The notes: generated by a model from the sequence alone, not told the origin. 32,991 nt of DNA from JBBQKI01 sp038326725 (GCA_038326725.1 JBBQKI010000023.1:1-32991), one strand, 5' to 3'; counted from the stretch's first letter, positions 23,033 to 31,132 are shown. Numbers and translations: made by a program.

Positions 23033-23890
23033 ATGAAAAAGTTAAGCCTTCTTTGCCTTTTATTGATTTCCATTACTTCCTTTTCCCAAAACATCAGCGG
23101 CCAAGCCTTTTACGAATCCAAAACAACCGTGGATATGGACGGTTTTGGCGGCCAAGACATGACCGAGGAAATGAAAAAAATGATTATGGAAAGCATGAAA
23201 AGCATGTTGGAAAAAACATATATTTTAACTTTCTCCGGTAAAGAATCCATTTATAAAGAAGAAGAAAAACTAGAGGCGGGAATGAACCCCGGTTTTAAAA
23301 TGATGATGTCGAGCTTTTCAGCAGGCGACCAATATAAAAACCTGGACACCAAACAAATGCTGGAAGAACGCGAATTTTTCGGGAAGCAGTTTTTGGTAAG
23401 CGATACCATTGCAACCCTGGATTGGCAATTAGAAAAAGAATCGAAACAAATTGGCCAGTACGTTGCCTTTAAAGCCACAGCTGTCAAAAAAATAGACGCA
23501 AACGACCTGAGCATGGCGCGGCAGAAAAAAACCGAGAAAAAAGAAGGCGAAACCGCAAATGAAAGTATCGATAAAAATGACCCGTGGAGCCAAATCGAAA
23601 TTCCCACCGAAGTGTTGGTTACCGCTTGGTACACCCCCATGATCCCAGTGGGCAACGGCCCGGCCGAATATGCAGGATTGCCCGGCCTGATTTTGGAATT
23701 AAATGTTTACCGCACCACTATCCTTTGTTCAAAAATAATAATGAACCCAAAAGAAGCCGAAAAAATTGCACCTCCCACCACGGGAAAAAAAGTTACTCGG
23801 CAGGAATTTAATTTGATAGTAAAAGAAAAAACCGAGGAAATGCGCGAGAATTTTCAGGGTGGTAATCGGGAAATCCGTATCGGGGGATAA
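23033..23890 (+). CDS. GLPGLI family protein
   Basis: A 285-residue secreted protein (signal 1 to about 18, ending TSFSQ). Residues about 212-222 read EYAGLPGLILEL, the motif that names the GLPGLI family (TIGR01200), found only in Bacteroidota and nearly always beside an outer membrane TonB-receptor-like protein, as here. Further family traits are VLVTAWYTPMIPVGNGPAEY before the motif, the internal D-T-x-x-x-x-W (DTIATLDWQLEKE) and a basic, helical tail. Function is unknown; the family is thought to act in the periplasm or outer membrane with its neighbour. Its stop codon is part of a hairpin that covers the start of the next gene. Confidence 0.92.
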   Translation: MKKLSLLCLLLISITSFSQNISGQAFYESKTTVDMDGFGGQDMTEEMKKMIMESMKSMLEKTYILTFSGKESIYKEEEKLEAGMNPGFKMMMSSFSAGDQYKNLDTKQMLEEREFFGKQFLVSDTIATLDWQLEKESKQIGQYVAFKATAVKKIDANDLSMARQKKTEKKEGETANESIDKNDPWSQIEIPTEVLVTAWYTPMIPVGNGPAEYAGLPGLILELNVYRTTILCSKIIMNPKEAEKIAPPTTGKKVTRQEFNLIVKEKTEEMRENFQGGNREIRIGG

Positions 23891-23921
23891 TTTTTAAAAT
23901 AAAATCAAACAAAAATTATCC
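23885..23921 (+). promoter_or_regulatory. Perfect 11-bp inverted repeat covering the start of the TonB-receptor-like gene
   Basis: GGATAATTTTT (23885-23895, containing the TAA stop of the GLPGLI gene) pairs base for base with AAAAATTATCC (23911-23921), which ends at the base before the ATG at 23922. The loop is 15 bases. In mRNA it would hide the ribosome landing site unless a ribosome finishing the upstream gene opens it. Confidence 0.6.
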
Positions 23922-26645
23922 ATGAAAAAATGGCTTTCGGCAGTTTTGCTCCTTTTCACCCTTTCCCTTTCCGCGCAAAGTGTTAAAATAAAGGGCGTTG
24001 TAAAAGACAGCTTGGGCGTTCCAATGGAAATGGCAAATATTATAGCCGAGGAAAAAGGAACGGGCAAAATAGAATCTTACGCCATCACCAATTATGAAGG
24101 CCGCTACCAAATAGACCTCCCAATAAATAAAATCTATGTTTTGAAAGCCGGTTATCTGGGCTATGTAACATTTGAACAAACGTTGGATCTTTCCGGAAAT
24201 CCTGAAAACCTCAAACTTGATTTTACCTTGAAACCACAGGTTTCCTCGCTTGACGGGGTGGAAATTGTCTATGAAATGCCGGTGACCATAAAGGGCGATA
24301 CCATAGTTTATAATGCCGATTCCTTCACCACCGGCACCGAAAGGAAACTTGGCGATTTGCTCAAAAAACTGCCCGGAATCGAGGTAAACGATGAAGGCGA
24401 AATACAGGTGGAGGGCAAAGGCGTTACGAAAGTGATGGTGGATGGCAAGGATTTTTTCGACGGAGATTCAAAACTGGCGACCAAAAACATTCCCGCAGAT
24501 GCCGTGGACAAAGTGGAAGTGCTTCGCAACTACAACGAAGTGGATCAAATGCGTGGATTGGGAAATGATCAAGACAATGTGGCTATAAATATTAAGCTAA
24601 AGGAAGGCAAAAAGAATTTTTGGTTCGGCGAAGTTACTGCCGGTGCTGGCGTTGCCGATGAAGAAGAAAGGTATTTGGTTCATCCAAAATTGTTTTATTA
24701 CAGCCCAAAATATAGTATTAACCTCATCACCGATTTCAACAATATTGGGGAAGTGCCCTTTACTTTTCGGGATTATTTCAACTTTACGGGCGGCTTTCGG
24801 AATTTTAACCGTGGCGGCGGGACGCGCTTCAACATTGCGGAAAGTGATTTGGGTTTTGCCGTTTCCCAAAACAATCGTGCCAACGAGATTGACACCAAAT
24901 TCCTTGCGGGGAATTTCAGTCTCACAGCTAGCGAAACGCTGAACTTGAGCGGTTTTGCGATCCTTTCAGACAACAAAACGAATATAGTTAACAATTCCAT
25001 CCGGCAATATATAGCCACAGGTATCACTGAAAATACAAATACCGTAAACGACCAGCGAAATCAATTGGGAATGTTGAAATTGAGCAGTGTTTATAAAGCA
25101 AATCCGAACTTTCAGTTTGACTATGATGCGCTTATAAAAACTTCCAAAGTAACCGAAAACGGCGAAACGCTTTCGGAGTTTTCAGGTATCGAAAATTCAA
25201 TTTCTGAAGAAAAGGAAAACAAACCATTTTCAATCAACCAAAACGCAAACGTTTATTATACGCTGAACGATAAAAATATTTTCGCAGCCCAAGTGCAGCA
25301 TTTATGGCAGGACGAAGATCCTTTTTACAATGCGATAACCGACCTTTTGCCCTTTCCGGGAATTTTGCCCGTGGACACCACCCAAAACCGTTTCAACATC
25401 AATCAGGAGAAAAATATTAAAACCGGAAAATTCGATGCCAAGATTGACCACTATTATGTTTTGAACAATTTGAGCAATCTGAATTTTACCTTGGGAATTA
25501 CAAACAGCAACCAAAAGTTCAATTCCGTGATTTTTCAATTATTGGACAATTCAAACCGTTTGGATTTAAGCGAAACCCCTCCAATTAACGGGGAAAATTT
25601 GCCTTTGGAAAATGATGTAACTTTTGATTTTACCGATGCATTTTTAGGGCTCCACTATAAACTTAAAGCCGGGAAATTTATTTTAACCCCGGGAGTTACT
25701 TTGCACAATTACAACGTAAAAAATGAACAGTTGGGAAGCAGCACCACTCAAAATGATTGGATGGCTTTGCCCGATTTGAACGTCATTTGGGAAATCAAAA
25801 AAAGCGAGAGCCTGCGGTTTGATTATGCCCTTTCATCAGAATACACCGACGTAAACAATTATGCCGAAGCCTTTGTTTTCAATAATTACAACCGAATGTT
25901 CCGGGGAAACCGCAACTTGGAAAACGCGCTTTCGCAGAATTATAATTTGACATATTTCAGTTTTAATTTGTTTAATTACACCAACGTGAGCGCCTCGGTT
26001 AACTATTCGCGGCGCATCAATGGTTTTAAATATAACACCGAAATCATAGGAATAAATCAAGTAAGCACTCCCTTTAACATTAACAGCAATTTTCCGGATG
26101 AAACTTTTTCCGCTTTTGGGCGGTTCAGCAAAAGAATAAAAAAGATTGAATTACGTCTGAATGCCAATGTTATCTTGAACAAATCCTTCAACAACATCAA
26201 CGAAACTATTTTGGCAAGTGAAAGCCTGACGCAAAATTATGAAGCAGCGGTTCAGACCAGTTTCAAGAAAGGACCAAATTTTGAAGCTGGTTATAACCTT
26301 TCCCTAAACGATTACGACAACGGGGGTTTGGCCCAAACGTTTTTAACGCACCGCCCCTATGTGAATATGGATGTGCAGTTTTTAAAGGATTTCGTTTTTA
26401 GCGCGGAATGGGATTTTTACAATTATACCAACGATACGCAAACCATCGAAAACCAATATTCCTTCGTGAACGCTAATCTTTACTACAAAAAAGGCGACAG
26501 CCCGTGGGAATTTCAACTTCAGGGCACAAATATTTTGGATACGGGTTTTATAAATTCGGACAGTTTCAATGAGCAATTCAACACCACTACCCAATATTTT
26601 GTACTGCCACGGATTTTGATGTTGGTGGTGAAATATAATTTGTGA
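23922..26645 (+). CDS. Outer membrane TonB-dependent-receptor-like protein with carboxypeptidase-regulatory-like domain
   Basis: This 907-residue protein has a signal peptide (ending LSLSAQ), a carboxypeptidase-regulatory-like beta-sandwich (about 20-105, VKIKGVVKDSLGVPMEMANI), a plug-like domain (about 115-225, GDLLKKLPGIEVNDEGEIQV, GKGVTKVMVDGKDFFDGDSK, AVDKVEVLRNYNEVDQMRGL) and a long beta-barrel rich in Asn, Phe and Tyr strands, ending PRILMLVVKYNL. The order and the missing TonB box fit the outer-membrane beta-barrel family that pairs with GLPGLI proteins. It should sit in the outer membrane; the ligand is unknown. The upstream GLPGLI gene is 31 bases away and probably translationally coupled through the hairpin at 23885-23921. 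Confidence 0.9.
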   Translation: MKKWLSAVLLLFTLSLSAQSVKIKGVVKDSLGVPMEMANIIAEEKGTGKIESYAITNYEGRYQIDLPINKIYVLKAGYLGYVTFEQTLDLSGNPENLKLDFTLKPQVSSLDGVEIVYEMPVTIKGDTIVYNADSFTTGTERKLGDLLKKLPGIEVNDEGEIQVEGKGVTKVMVDGKDFFDGDSKLATKNIPADAVDKVEVLRNYNEVDQMRGLGNDQDNVAINIKLKEGKKNFWFGEVTAGAGVADEEERYLVHPKLFYYSPKYSINLITDFNNIGEVPFTFRDYFNFTGGFRNFNRGGGTRFNIAESDLGFAVSQNNRANEIDTKFLAGNFSLTASETLNLSGFAILSDNKTNIVNNSIRQYIATGITENTNTVNDQRNQLGMLKLSSVYKANPNFQFDYDALIKTSKVTENGETLSEFSGIENSISEEKENKPFSINQNANVYYTLNDKNIFAAQVQHLWQDEDPFYNAITDLLPFPGILPVDTTQNRFNINQEKNIKTGKFDAKIDHYYVLNNLSNLNFTLGITNSNQKFNSVIFQLLDNSNRLDLSETPPINGENLPLENDVTFDFTDAFLGLHYKLKAGKFILTPGVTLHNYNVKNEQLGSSTTQNDWMALPDLNVIWEIKKSESLRFDYALSSEYTDVNNYAEAFVFNNYNRMFRGNRNLENALSQNYNLTYFSFNLFNYTNVSASVNYSRRINGFKYNTEIIGINQVSTPFNINSNFPDETFSAFGRFSKRIKKIELRLNANVILNKSFNNINETILASESLTQNYEAAVQTSFKKGPNFEAGYNLSLNDYDNGGLAQTFLTHRPYVNMDVQFLKDFVFSAEWDFYNYTNDTQTIENQYSFVNANLYYKKGDSPWEFQLQGTNILDTGFINSDSFNEQFNTTTQYFVLPRILMLVVKYNL

Positions 26646-26685
26646 AAAATCCGCCACTAGTTTTGGTTATCGTCCAAAGGATGAG

Positions 26686-26715
26686 TTTCGACTAATTTAT
26701 TTTAAATTATATTTG
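26686..26715 (+). promoter_or_regulatory. Likely promoter of the hicBA pair
   Basis: TATATTTG (26708-26715) matches the Bacteroidota -7 consensus exactly. TTTC at 26686-26689, 18 bases upstream, is one mismatch from the -33 box. Transcription would start near 26721, about 13 bases before the HicB start. Confidence 0.45.
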
Positions 26716-26733
26716 AACTTAATATGTTTCTTT

Positions 26734-27129
26734 ATGGAAGAATATTTTTTTGAAGGAGATTATAAGGACCGAACTGGTTACGTAAAAGTGAATTTGCTGC
26801 TTGTTCATTTTCAGGATGAGGAAAAAATTCATTTTATCTACTCCCCACATTTAGATTTGACGGGTTATGGGCATAGTTTAAACGAGGCTAAAAAATCATT
26901 CGGAATCGTGTTTGAAGATTTTATCGATTATACCTTTAAAAAGAAAACGCTGGGAAAACTTTTGATCAAGTTGGGCTGGGAACTTAAGGGAAGCGTTAAA
27001 AAGCCTAAGAAAATCCTCGCCCCAAGTATTACTTCTGTAATTAGCAACAATGATTTCGTTTCTGACATATTTGATAAATACCCCGTGAACACCTATCATG
27101 AGGAAGTCGAGATTCCCGCCTTCACATAA
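26734..27129 (+). CDS. hicB: HicB-like antitoxin
   Basis: I take the ATG at 26734 (131 residues); the longer frame begins with a non-ATG codon at 26713 inside the -7 box. The product has a partial RNase H-like fold as in HicB: EKIHFIYSPHLDLTGYGHSL followed by NEAKKSFGIVFEDFIDYTF, which corresponds to the P-D-L-x-G-xxxxG-x-T-x-x-E-A pattern of HicB. A basic stretch (about 70-95) and a flexible tail follow; there is no clear DNA-binding ribbon-helix-helix, so autoregulation is uncertain. It lies 11 bases before the toxin gene. HicB binds and blocks HicA and often represses the operon. Confidence 0.72.
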   Translation: MEEYFFEGDYKDRTGYVKVNLLLVHFQDEEKIHFIYSPHLDLTGYGHSLNEAKKSFGIVFEDFIDYTFKKKTLGKLLIKLGWELKGSVKKPKKILAPSITSVISNNDFVSDIFDKYPVNTYHEEVEIPAFT

Positions 27130-27140
27130 ACTCCATTTGT

Positions 27141-27389
27141 ATGTCAACAAGGAGGTTAACAAATATTTTCTTAAGGGATTTTCGCAAATTTCTTTCCAGC
27201 CAAGGTCTAAATGTAATCAAGGACACAAAAGGCAGGGGTGGCCACGAAAAATGGTCCAAATCGGGGATGGATAGGCCCATTACAATTCAAACCCACGTTG
27301 ATCCAGTCCCGGAATTCATTGTAAAACAGGTATTGCGCTACATGAACATGGACCGTAAGAAATTTTTCAAGGAACTATTAAAATTATAA
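27141..27389 (+). CDS. hicA: HicA-like toxin (mRNA interferase)
   Basis: An 82-residue protein with the double-stranded-RNA-binding-like HicA fold. TKGRGGHEKWSKSGMDRPIT contains the G-S/G-H-x-K/x-W/F motif with the likely catalytic His 35, and TIQTHVDPVPEFIVKQVLRY matches the V-P-x-H-x-x-P-x-x-G-x-x-x-x-I-L-K region of HicA, here with a longer insert. HicA toxins cut mRNA and tmRNA when free of HicB. Here the antitoxin gene comes first, whereas the E. coli type has the toxin first. The DUF4230 gene follows after 15 bases, so read-through is possible. Confidence 0.72.
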   Translation: MSTRRLTNIFLRDFRKFLSSQGLNVIKDTKGRGGHEKWSKSGMDRPITIQTHVDPVPEFIVKQVLRYMNMDRKKFFKELLKL

Positions 27390-27404
27390 ATTAATTCGTT
27401 TGCT

Positions 27405-28019
27405 ATGCGAAATATTTTATTTGGAATCGTAATTGCTCTGGTCATCGTTTTCGGGCTGCGCTATTGCGAACACAACAAGGATGAGCGCGAACAGTTGGAA
27501 GCCAGTACTGCCTTGATTCAAAAACAACTTTTAAACGTTGGGAAACTCGTGGTTACGGAGGGCAGTTACGCCCAAGTTTTCAGTTATAACGATTCCCGAA
27601 AATTTTATATCGATATTTTTTCAGCCCGCAAAAAAGCCTTGATCGTGGTGAACGCCAAGGCTAGTATTTCTTATGATCTTCACCAAATTAAAACGGAAAT
27701 AGATGAGGCCAACAAAACAGTAACTATCACGAATATTCCGGAACCGGAACTCAGCATCAACCCGAACATTGAGTATTACGATATGCAACAGGATTATCTC
27801 AATCAGTTTGAAGCTGAAGATTACAACAAAATCAAAAAACGTATTGAATTATCGCTACGAAAAAAAATTGAAGCATCCGAATTGGTTACCAATGCGGAAA
27901 ACCGTTTGATTTCCGAACTTCAAAAAATTTACATCCTCACCAATTCCATGGGGTGGACGTTGCAATATCAACAGCAGCGAATTGAAGCAGAAGAAGATTT
28001 CCGGAAAATAAAATTATGA
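27405..28019 (+). CDS. DUF4230 domain protein (membrane-anchored)
   Basis: A 204-residue protein with one N-terminal transmembrane helix (about 3-20, ILFGIVIALVIVFGLRYC) and a DUF4230-type domain: QKQLLNVGKLVVTEGSYAQV, ARKKALIVVNAKASISYDLH, ITNIPEPELSINPNIEYYDM and ENRLISELQKIYILTNSMGW. DUF4230 proteins are anchored in the inner membrane with the domain on the periplasmic side in most bacteria; their function is unknown, with beta-strands resembling stomatin-like or SPOUT-free folds not settled. Its stop codon overlaps the TetR start by four bases (ATGA), so the two are translated from one mRNA. Confidence 0.85.
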   Translation: MRNILFGIVIALVIVFGLRYCEHNKDEREQLEASTALIQKQLLNVGKLVVTEGSYAQVFSYNDSRKFYIDIFSARKKALIVVNAKASISYDLHQIKTEIDEANKTVTITNIPEPELSINPNIEYYDMQQDYLNQFEAEDYNKIKKRIELSLRKKIEASELVTNAENRLISELQKIYILTNSMGWTLQYQQQRIEAEEDFRKIKL

Positions 28020-28582
28020 AGGTCTCCAGAAAAGAAGAAATAATCCTGCTTGCAGCCAAACTTTTTAGGGAAAAGGGCTATAGCGCCGTGACCATGCGGG
28101 ACATTGCCGATGCGCTTGGCGTAAAAGCGGCCAGTTTATACAACCATATTCGTTCAAAACAGGAACTACTTTCCACCATCATCATTCAAACCGCGACCCA
28201 GTTTACCGAAGGGATGCAGGCTATTGTGGAAAGCCCCGAGAGTACTTCCCAAAAACTGCGACACATTATCGAACTTCATATTGAAATAACTATTCAAAAC
28301 CCAGATTTTTTAGCTGCCCTTAACAATGACTGGATGCATTTGGAAGAAGACCTTCAGTTCTTCCTGCAAATGCGCGAAGGATATGAAGAAAATTTCCGAA
28401 GCATAATAAAAGTAGGACTTGCAAACGGAGAAATAGCTGACCGAGACCCGGAAATTATGCTTTTTTCGATGCTTTCCACCTTGCGCACACTTTACCTTTG
28501 GTATGCCAAAAAGGGGGGCATTGATGCCAAAACCCTAAAAACCGATATGCCGGATACCTTGTTGTGTGGGGTTTTGGGTTAA
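28016..28582 (+). CDS. TetR family regulator, probably of the phenylacetate operon
   Basis: A 188-residue product. The N-terminal helix-turn-helix (about 6-52) is canonical TetR: IILLAAKLFREKGYSAVTMR, DIADALGVKAASLYNHIRSK, QELLSTII. The C-terminal part is helical and should bind an effector, plausibly phenylacetyl-CoA or a related CoA ester (inference from the neighbouring genes; PaaR-type TetR regulators bind phenylacetyl-CoA). The start ATG overlaps the DUF4230 stop, so its level follows that gene. Directly downstream, a perfect inverted repeat covers the paaE promoter -7 box, giving a ready operator. A repressor of the paa operon is the best hypothesis. Confidence 0.85.
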   Translation: MKVSRKEEIILLAAKLFREKGYSAVTMRDIADALGVKAASLYNHIRSKQELLSTIIIQTATQFTEGMQAIVESPESTSQKLRHIIELHIEITIQNPDFLAALNNDWMHLEEDLQFFLQMREGYEENFRSIIKVGLANGEIADRDPEIMLFSMLSTLRTLYLWYAKKGGIDAKTLKTDMPDTLLCGVLG

Positions 28583-28589
28583 TAAAAAA

Positions 28590-28620
28590 GTTGTATATCT
28601 AACTAACAATCGTTAGTTTT
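28590..28620 (+). promoter_or_regulatory. paa operon promoter
   Basis: TTG (28590-28592), 20 bases, then TAGTTTTG (28613-28620), an exact -7 box. Start of transcription should be near 28626, about 20 bases before the GTG start of paaE. Confidence 0.7.
28600..28617. promoter_or_regulatory. Operator: perfect inverted repeat AACTAAC-AATC-GTTAGTT
   Basis: Two 7-bp arms are exact complements with a 4-bp centre. The right arm overlaps the first five bases of the -7 box (28613-28617), so a bound protein would block RNA polymerase. The size and symmetry fit a TetR-type site, and the tetR gene ends 17 bases upstream. Confidence 0.75.
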
Positions 28621-28645
28621 GAATAAATAATCCGACAAATCTACT

Positions 28646-29719
28646 GTGGCTAAATTTCATAACATCACCGTTAAGGACGTTTACAAGGAAACGAAGGATT
28701 GCTCCGTTATTGTTTTTGATGTTCCCGAAGGATTGAAAAAGGAATTCAATTACCGCCAAGGACAACACCTTACCATAAAAGCAATCATAGATGGGCAGGA
28801 TATCCGCAGGTCTTATTCTTTGTTTTCAAGCCCCGTGGATTCAGAATGGAAAGTTGCGGTAAAGCAGATTTACCAAGGCGTGTTTTCTACCTTCGTCAGC
28901 AAAAAACTAAAGCCCGGCGATGTGCTGGAAATAATGCCGCCCAGCGGGAATTTTGGAGTATATACGGAGCCGGACAAATCAAAAAATTATATCGCATTTG
29001 CAGCCGGAAGTGGCATTACGCCGATTCTTTCAATCATAAAGACCCATCTTTCGGTCGAGACAGGGGCTACTTTTAAATTGTTCTATTTGAACCGTACGGC
29101 GAAATCCATTATCTTTAAAGAAGAAATCGAGGCTTTAAGAAACACATATTTCGGCAGGTTTGAAATATTTTACTTTTTAACGAAGGAATACCGCGATATC
29201 GAATTGTTCAACGGCAGGTTTACCCCTGAAAAAATCCAGCGGATTACCAAAAGCCTCATAGATGTTGAAAGTGTTGACGAATGCTTTATTTGTGGCCCCG
29301 AAGAAATGATTTTTTTGTTGCGGGACGAGTTGCAGAAAGCTGGGCTGAAAAAAGAAAAAATACATTACGAACTCTTCGTTTCCGGCCTTTCCGATGAAGA
29401 TAAAGCACGTGCGGCAAAAGCGTTGGAAAAGAAAGTGGAAGGCACGAAAATTACCATTTTGGACGGTGGAAAAGAATTTCATTTCACTATGAGTGAGGAT
29501 TTTGACAACATTCTTGATGGGGCGCTTGCGGCAGGAGCAGATTTACCTTTCGCCTGCAAAGGTGGGGTTTGTAGCACTTGCAAGTGCCAATTGAAAGAAG
29601 GCACCGTGGCAATGAAAGTGAATTACGCTTTGGAAGAAAAAGAAGTGGCGCAAAACTTTATTTTAAGTTGCCAAGCCGTACCAACTTCCAAAAGAGTGGT
29701 TGTCGATTTTGATGTTTAA
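28646..29719 (+). CDS. paaE: 1,2-phenylacetyl-CoA epoxidase, reductase subunit PaaE
   Basis: PaaE passes electrons from NAD(P)H to the PaaABC diiron oxygenase. The 357-residue product has an FAD-binding domain (RRSYSLFSSP, about 53-62), an NAD(P)-binding domain (AAGSGITPILSII, about 115-127, and the CGPEEMI loop) and a C-terminal 2Fe-2S ferredoxin domain with ligands C304, C309, C312 (CKGGVCSTC) and C342. The start is GTG at 28646, directly after the predicted promoter and operator. It is the first gene of the operon; in E. coli the order is paaABCDE, so paaE-first is a different arrangement. A small palindromic repeat lies between it and paaA. Confidence 0.95.
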   Translation: MAKFHNITVKDVYKETKDCSVIVFDVPEGLKKEFNYRQGQHLTIKAIIDGQDIRRSYSLFSSPVDSEWKVAVKQIYQGVFSTFVSKKLKPGDVLEIMPPSGNFGVYTEPDKSKNYIAFAAGSGITPILSIIKTHLSVETGATFKLFYLNRTAKSIIFKEEIEALRNTYFGRFEIFYFLTKEYRDIELFNGRFTPEKIQRITKSLIDVESVDECFICGPEEMIFLLRDELQKAGLKKEKIHYELFVSGLSDEDKARAAKALEKKVEGTKITILDGGKEFHFTMSEDFDNILDGALAAGADLPFACKGGVCSTCKCQLKEGTVAMKVNYALEEKEVAQNFILSCQAVPTSKRVVVDFDV

Positions 29720-29741
29720 ATTCCCGCGAAAGCGGAATCTC
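29720..29741 (+). repeat. Palindromic intergenic repeat between paaE and paaA
   Basis: ATTCCCGCGAAAGCGGAATCT: ATTCC(C)GC pairs with GCGGAAT around a GAAA loop, with one bulged C. It is the same element as at 22830-22851 with small changes, so it is a dispersed repeat and not part of a unique regulator. Confidence 0.65.
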
Positions 29742-29757
29742 ATTAAAAAATAGAATT

Positions 29758-30711
29758 ATGAGCGAAATAGAAGAAGAAAAACTAAGCGAAATTTTTGAGC
29801 AAAAAATTGCTCGGGACGAAAAGATAGAACCGAAGGATTGGATGCCCCAAAAATACCGGCAAACCCACATCCGGCAAATCTCGCAGCACGCCCATTCGGA
29901 AATCGTGGGGATGCTACCAGAGGGAAATTGGATTACCCGCGCCCCCTCGTTACGCCGTAAAGTGGCGTTGTTGGCCAAAGTACAGGACGAAGCGGGCCAC
30001 GGGCTTTATTTATATAGTGCCTGTGAAACTTTGGGAATTTCCCGGGAAGAACTTTACGAGCAACTGCACAGCGGCAAGGCAAAATATTCGAGTATTTTCA
30101 ATTACCCCACCCTCACTTGGGCAGATATGGGGGCCATTGGGTGGTTGGTTGATGGAGCGGCAATCATAAACCAAGTGCCCCTTTGTAACACCTCTTTCGG
30201 GCCTTATGCACGGGCAATGGTGCGAGTTTGCAAAGAAGAAAGTTTTCACCAAAGGCAGGGATACGAAATTATGCTCACCCTTTGTAACGGCACGCCAGCA
30301 CAAAAGGAAATGGCACAAGATGCGCTGAACCGTTGGTGGTGGCCAAGTTTAATGATGCTCGGTCCCACGGACGCCACATCGGTGCACACCGAACAATCGC
30401 TAAAATGGAAGTTGAAGCGCAAAACCAATGATGAACTTCGCCAACAATTTGTTGACCAAACCGTGCCGCAAGCCGATATTCTAGGAATAAAAGTGCCGGA
30501 TCCGGATTTAGAATGGAACGAAGAAACCGGGCATTACGATTTTGGGAAAATTGACTGGGAAGAATTTTGGCAAGTTGTGAAAGGCCATGGCCCCTGCAAC
30601 AAAGAGAGATTGGATGCAAGGGTAAACGCATGGGAAAACGGGGCTTGGGTGCGGGATGCGGCAATGGCATTTGCAGAAAAGCAAGAAAAATTGACGCAAG
30701 AAAAAATCTAA
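29758..30711 (+). CDS. paaA: 1,2-phenylacetyl-CoA epoxidase, catalytic subunit PaaA
   Basis: PaaA is the diiron subunit that forms the 1,2-epoxide of phenylacetyl-CoA. The 317-residue product shows the diiron ligand motifs: E48 in HAHSEIVGM, E78 and H81 in QDEAGHGLYLY, and E160/E161 with H164 in CKEESFHQRQGYEIM. Further conserved regions are PEGNWITRAPSLRRK, the GWLVDGAAIINQVPLC helix and LNRWWWPSLMMLGPTD. The length is typical. The ATG at 29758 is 38 bases after the paaE stop, with the palindromic repeat in the gap. It is followed after 32 bases by paaB. Confidence 0.97.
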   Translation: MSEIEEEKLSEIFEQKIARDEKIEPKDWMPQKYRQTHIRQISQHAHSEIVGMLPEGNWITRAPSLRRKVALLAKVQDEAGHGLYLYSACETLGISREELYEQLHSGKAKYSSIFNYPTLTWADMGAIGWLVDGAAIINQVPLCNTSFGPYARAMVRVCKEESFHQRQGYEIMLTLCNGTPAQKEMAQDALNRWWWPSLMMLGPTDATSVHTEQSLKWKLKRKTNDELRQQFVDQTVPQADILGIKVPDPDLEWNEETGHYDFGKIDWEEFWQVVKGHGPCNKERLDARVNAWENGAWVRDAAMAFAEKQEKLTQEKI

Positions 30712-30743
30712 AATAAGGTCTCAAATCTAATATCAAAAATCTC

Positions 30744-31034
30744 ATGTCTCAAAAGAAAAACTGGCCCCTTTGGGAAATCTTCGTTAGAAGCAGAAATGGT
30801 TTGGAACACCGCCACTTTGGGAGCCTACACGCTGCCGATGCGGATATGGCGATGGAAAATGCCCGTGATGTTTACACTCGCCGCAACGAAGGCGTAAGCA
30901 TTTGGGTAGTGGAAAGCAAAAACATAACCGCTTCAAACCCTGTCGAAAGTGGCGAAATGTTCGAACCCGCAGTTGATAAAGTGTACCGGCATCCCACGTT
31001 TTATGAACTGCCGGACGAGGTGAAGCATATGTAA
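30744..31034 (+). CDS. paaB: 1,2-phenylacetyl-CoA epoxidase, subunit PaaB
   Basis: A 96-residue subunit, the usual size. WPLWEIFVRSRNGLEHRHFG (7-26) and SLHAADADMAMENARDVYTR (27-46), then RRNEGVSIWVVES, are the family core. PaaB has no catalytic residues; it bridges PaaAC dimers in the epoxidase complex. A Ser-rich, acidic region and a PAVDKVYRHPTFYELPDEV end match other PaaB. The 98-base gap to paaC holds a nested inverted repeat (own entry). Confidence 0.95.
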   Translation: MSQKKNWPLWEIFVRSRNGLEHRHFGSLHAADADMAMENARDVYTRRNEGVSIWVVESKNITASNPVESGEMFEPAVDKVYRHPTFYELPDEVKHM

Positions 31035-31049
31035 ATGATTAACGATTTC

Positions 31050-31115
31050 AGATTGTTGATTGTAGAATTAAGAAGTGAAAAACTTCAAAAATCAAAAATC
31101 TCTAATCGACAATCT
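31050..31115 (+). repeat. Nested inverted repeats between paaB and paaC
   Basis: Outer arms AGATTGTTGATT (31050-31061) and AATCGACAATCT (31104-31115) pair over 12 positions with one T-G pair. Inside, GAAGT (31072-31076), loop GAAAA, ACTTC (31082-31086) forms a second hairpin. The flanks AAAATCAAAAATCT recur in the paaA-paaB gap, so these may be dispersed repeats. Confidence 0.6.
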
Positions 31116-31132
31116 TCAATTAAATAATTGAA

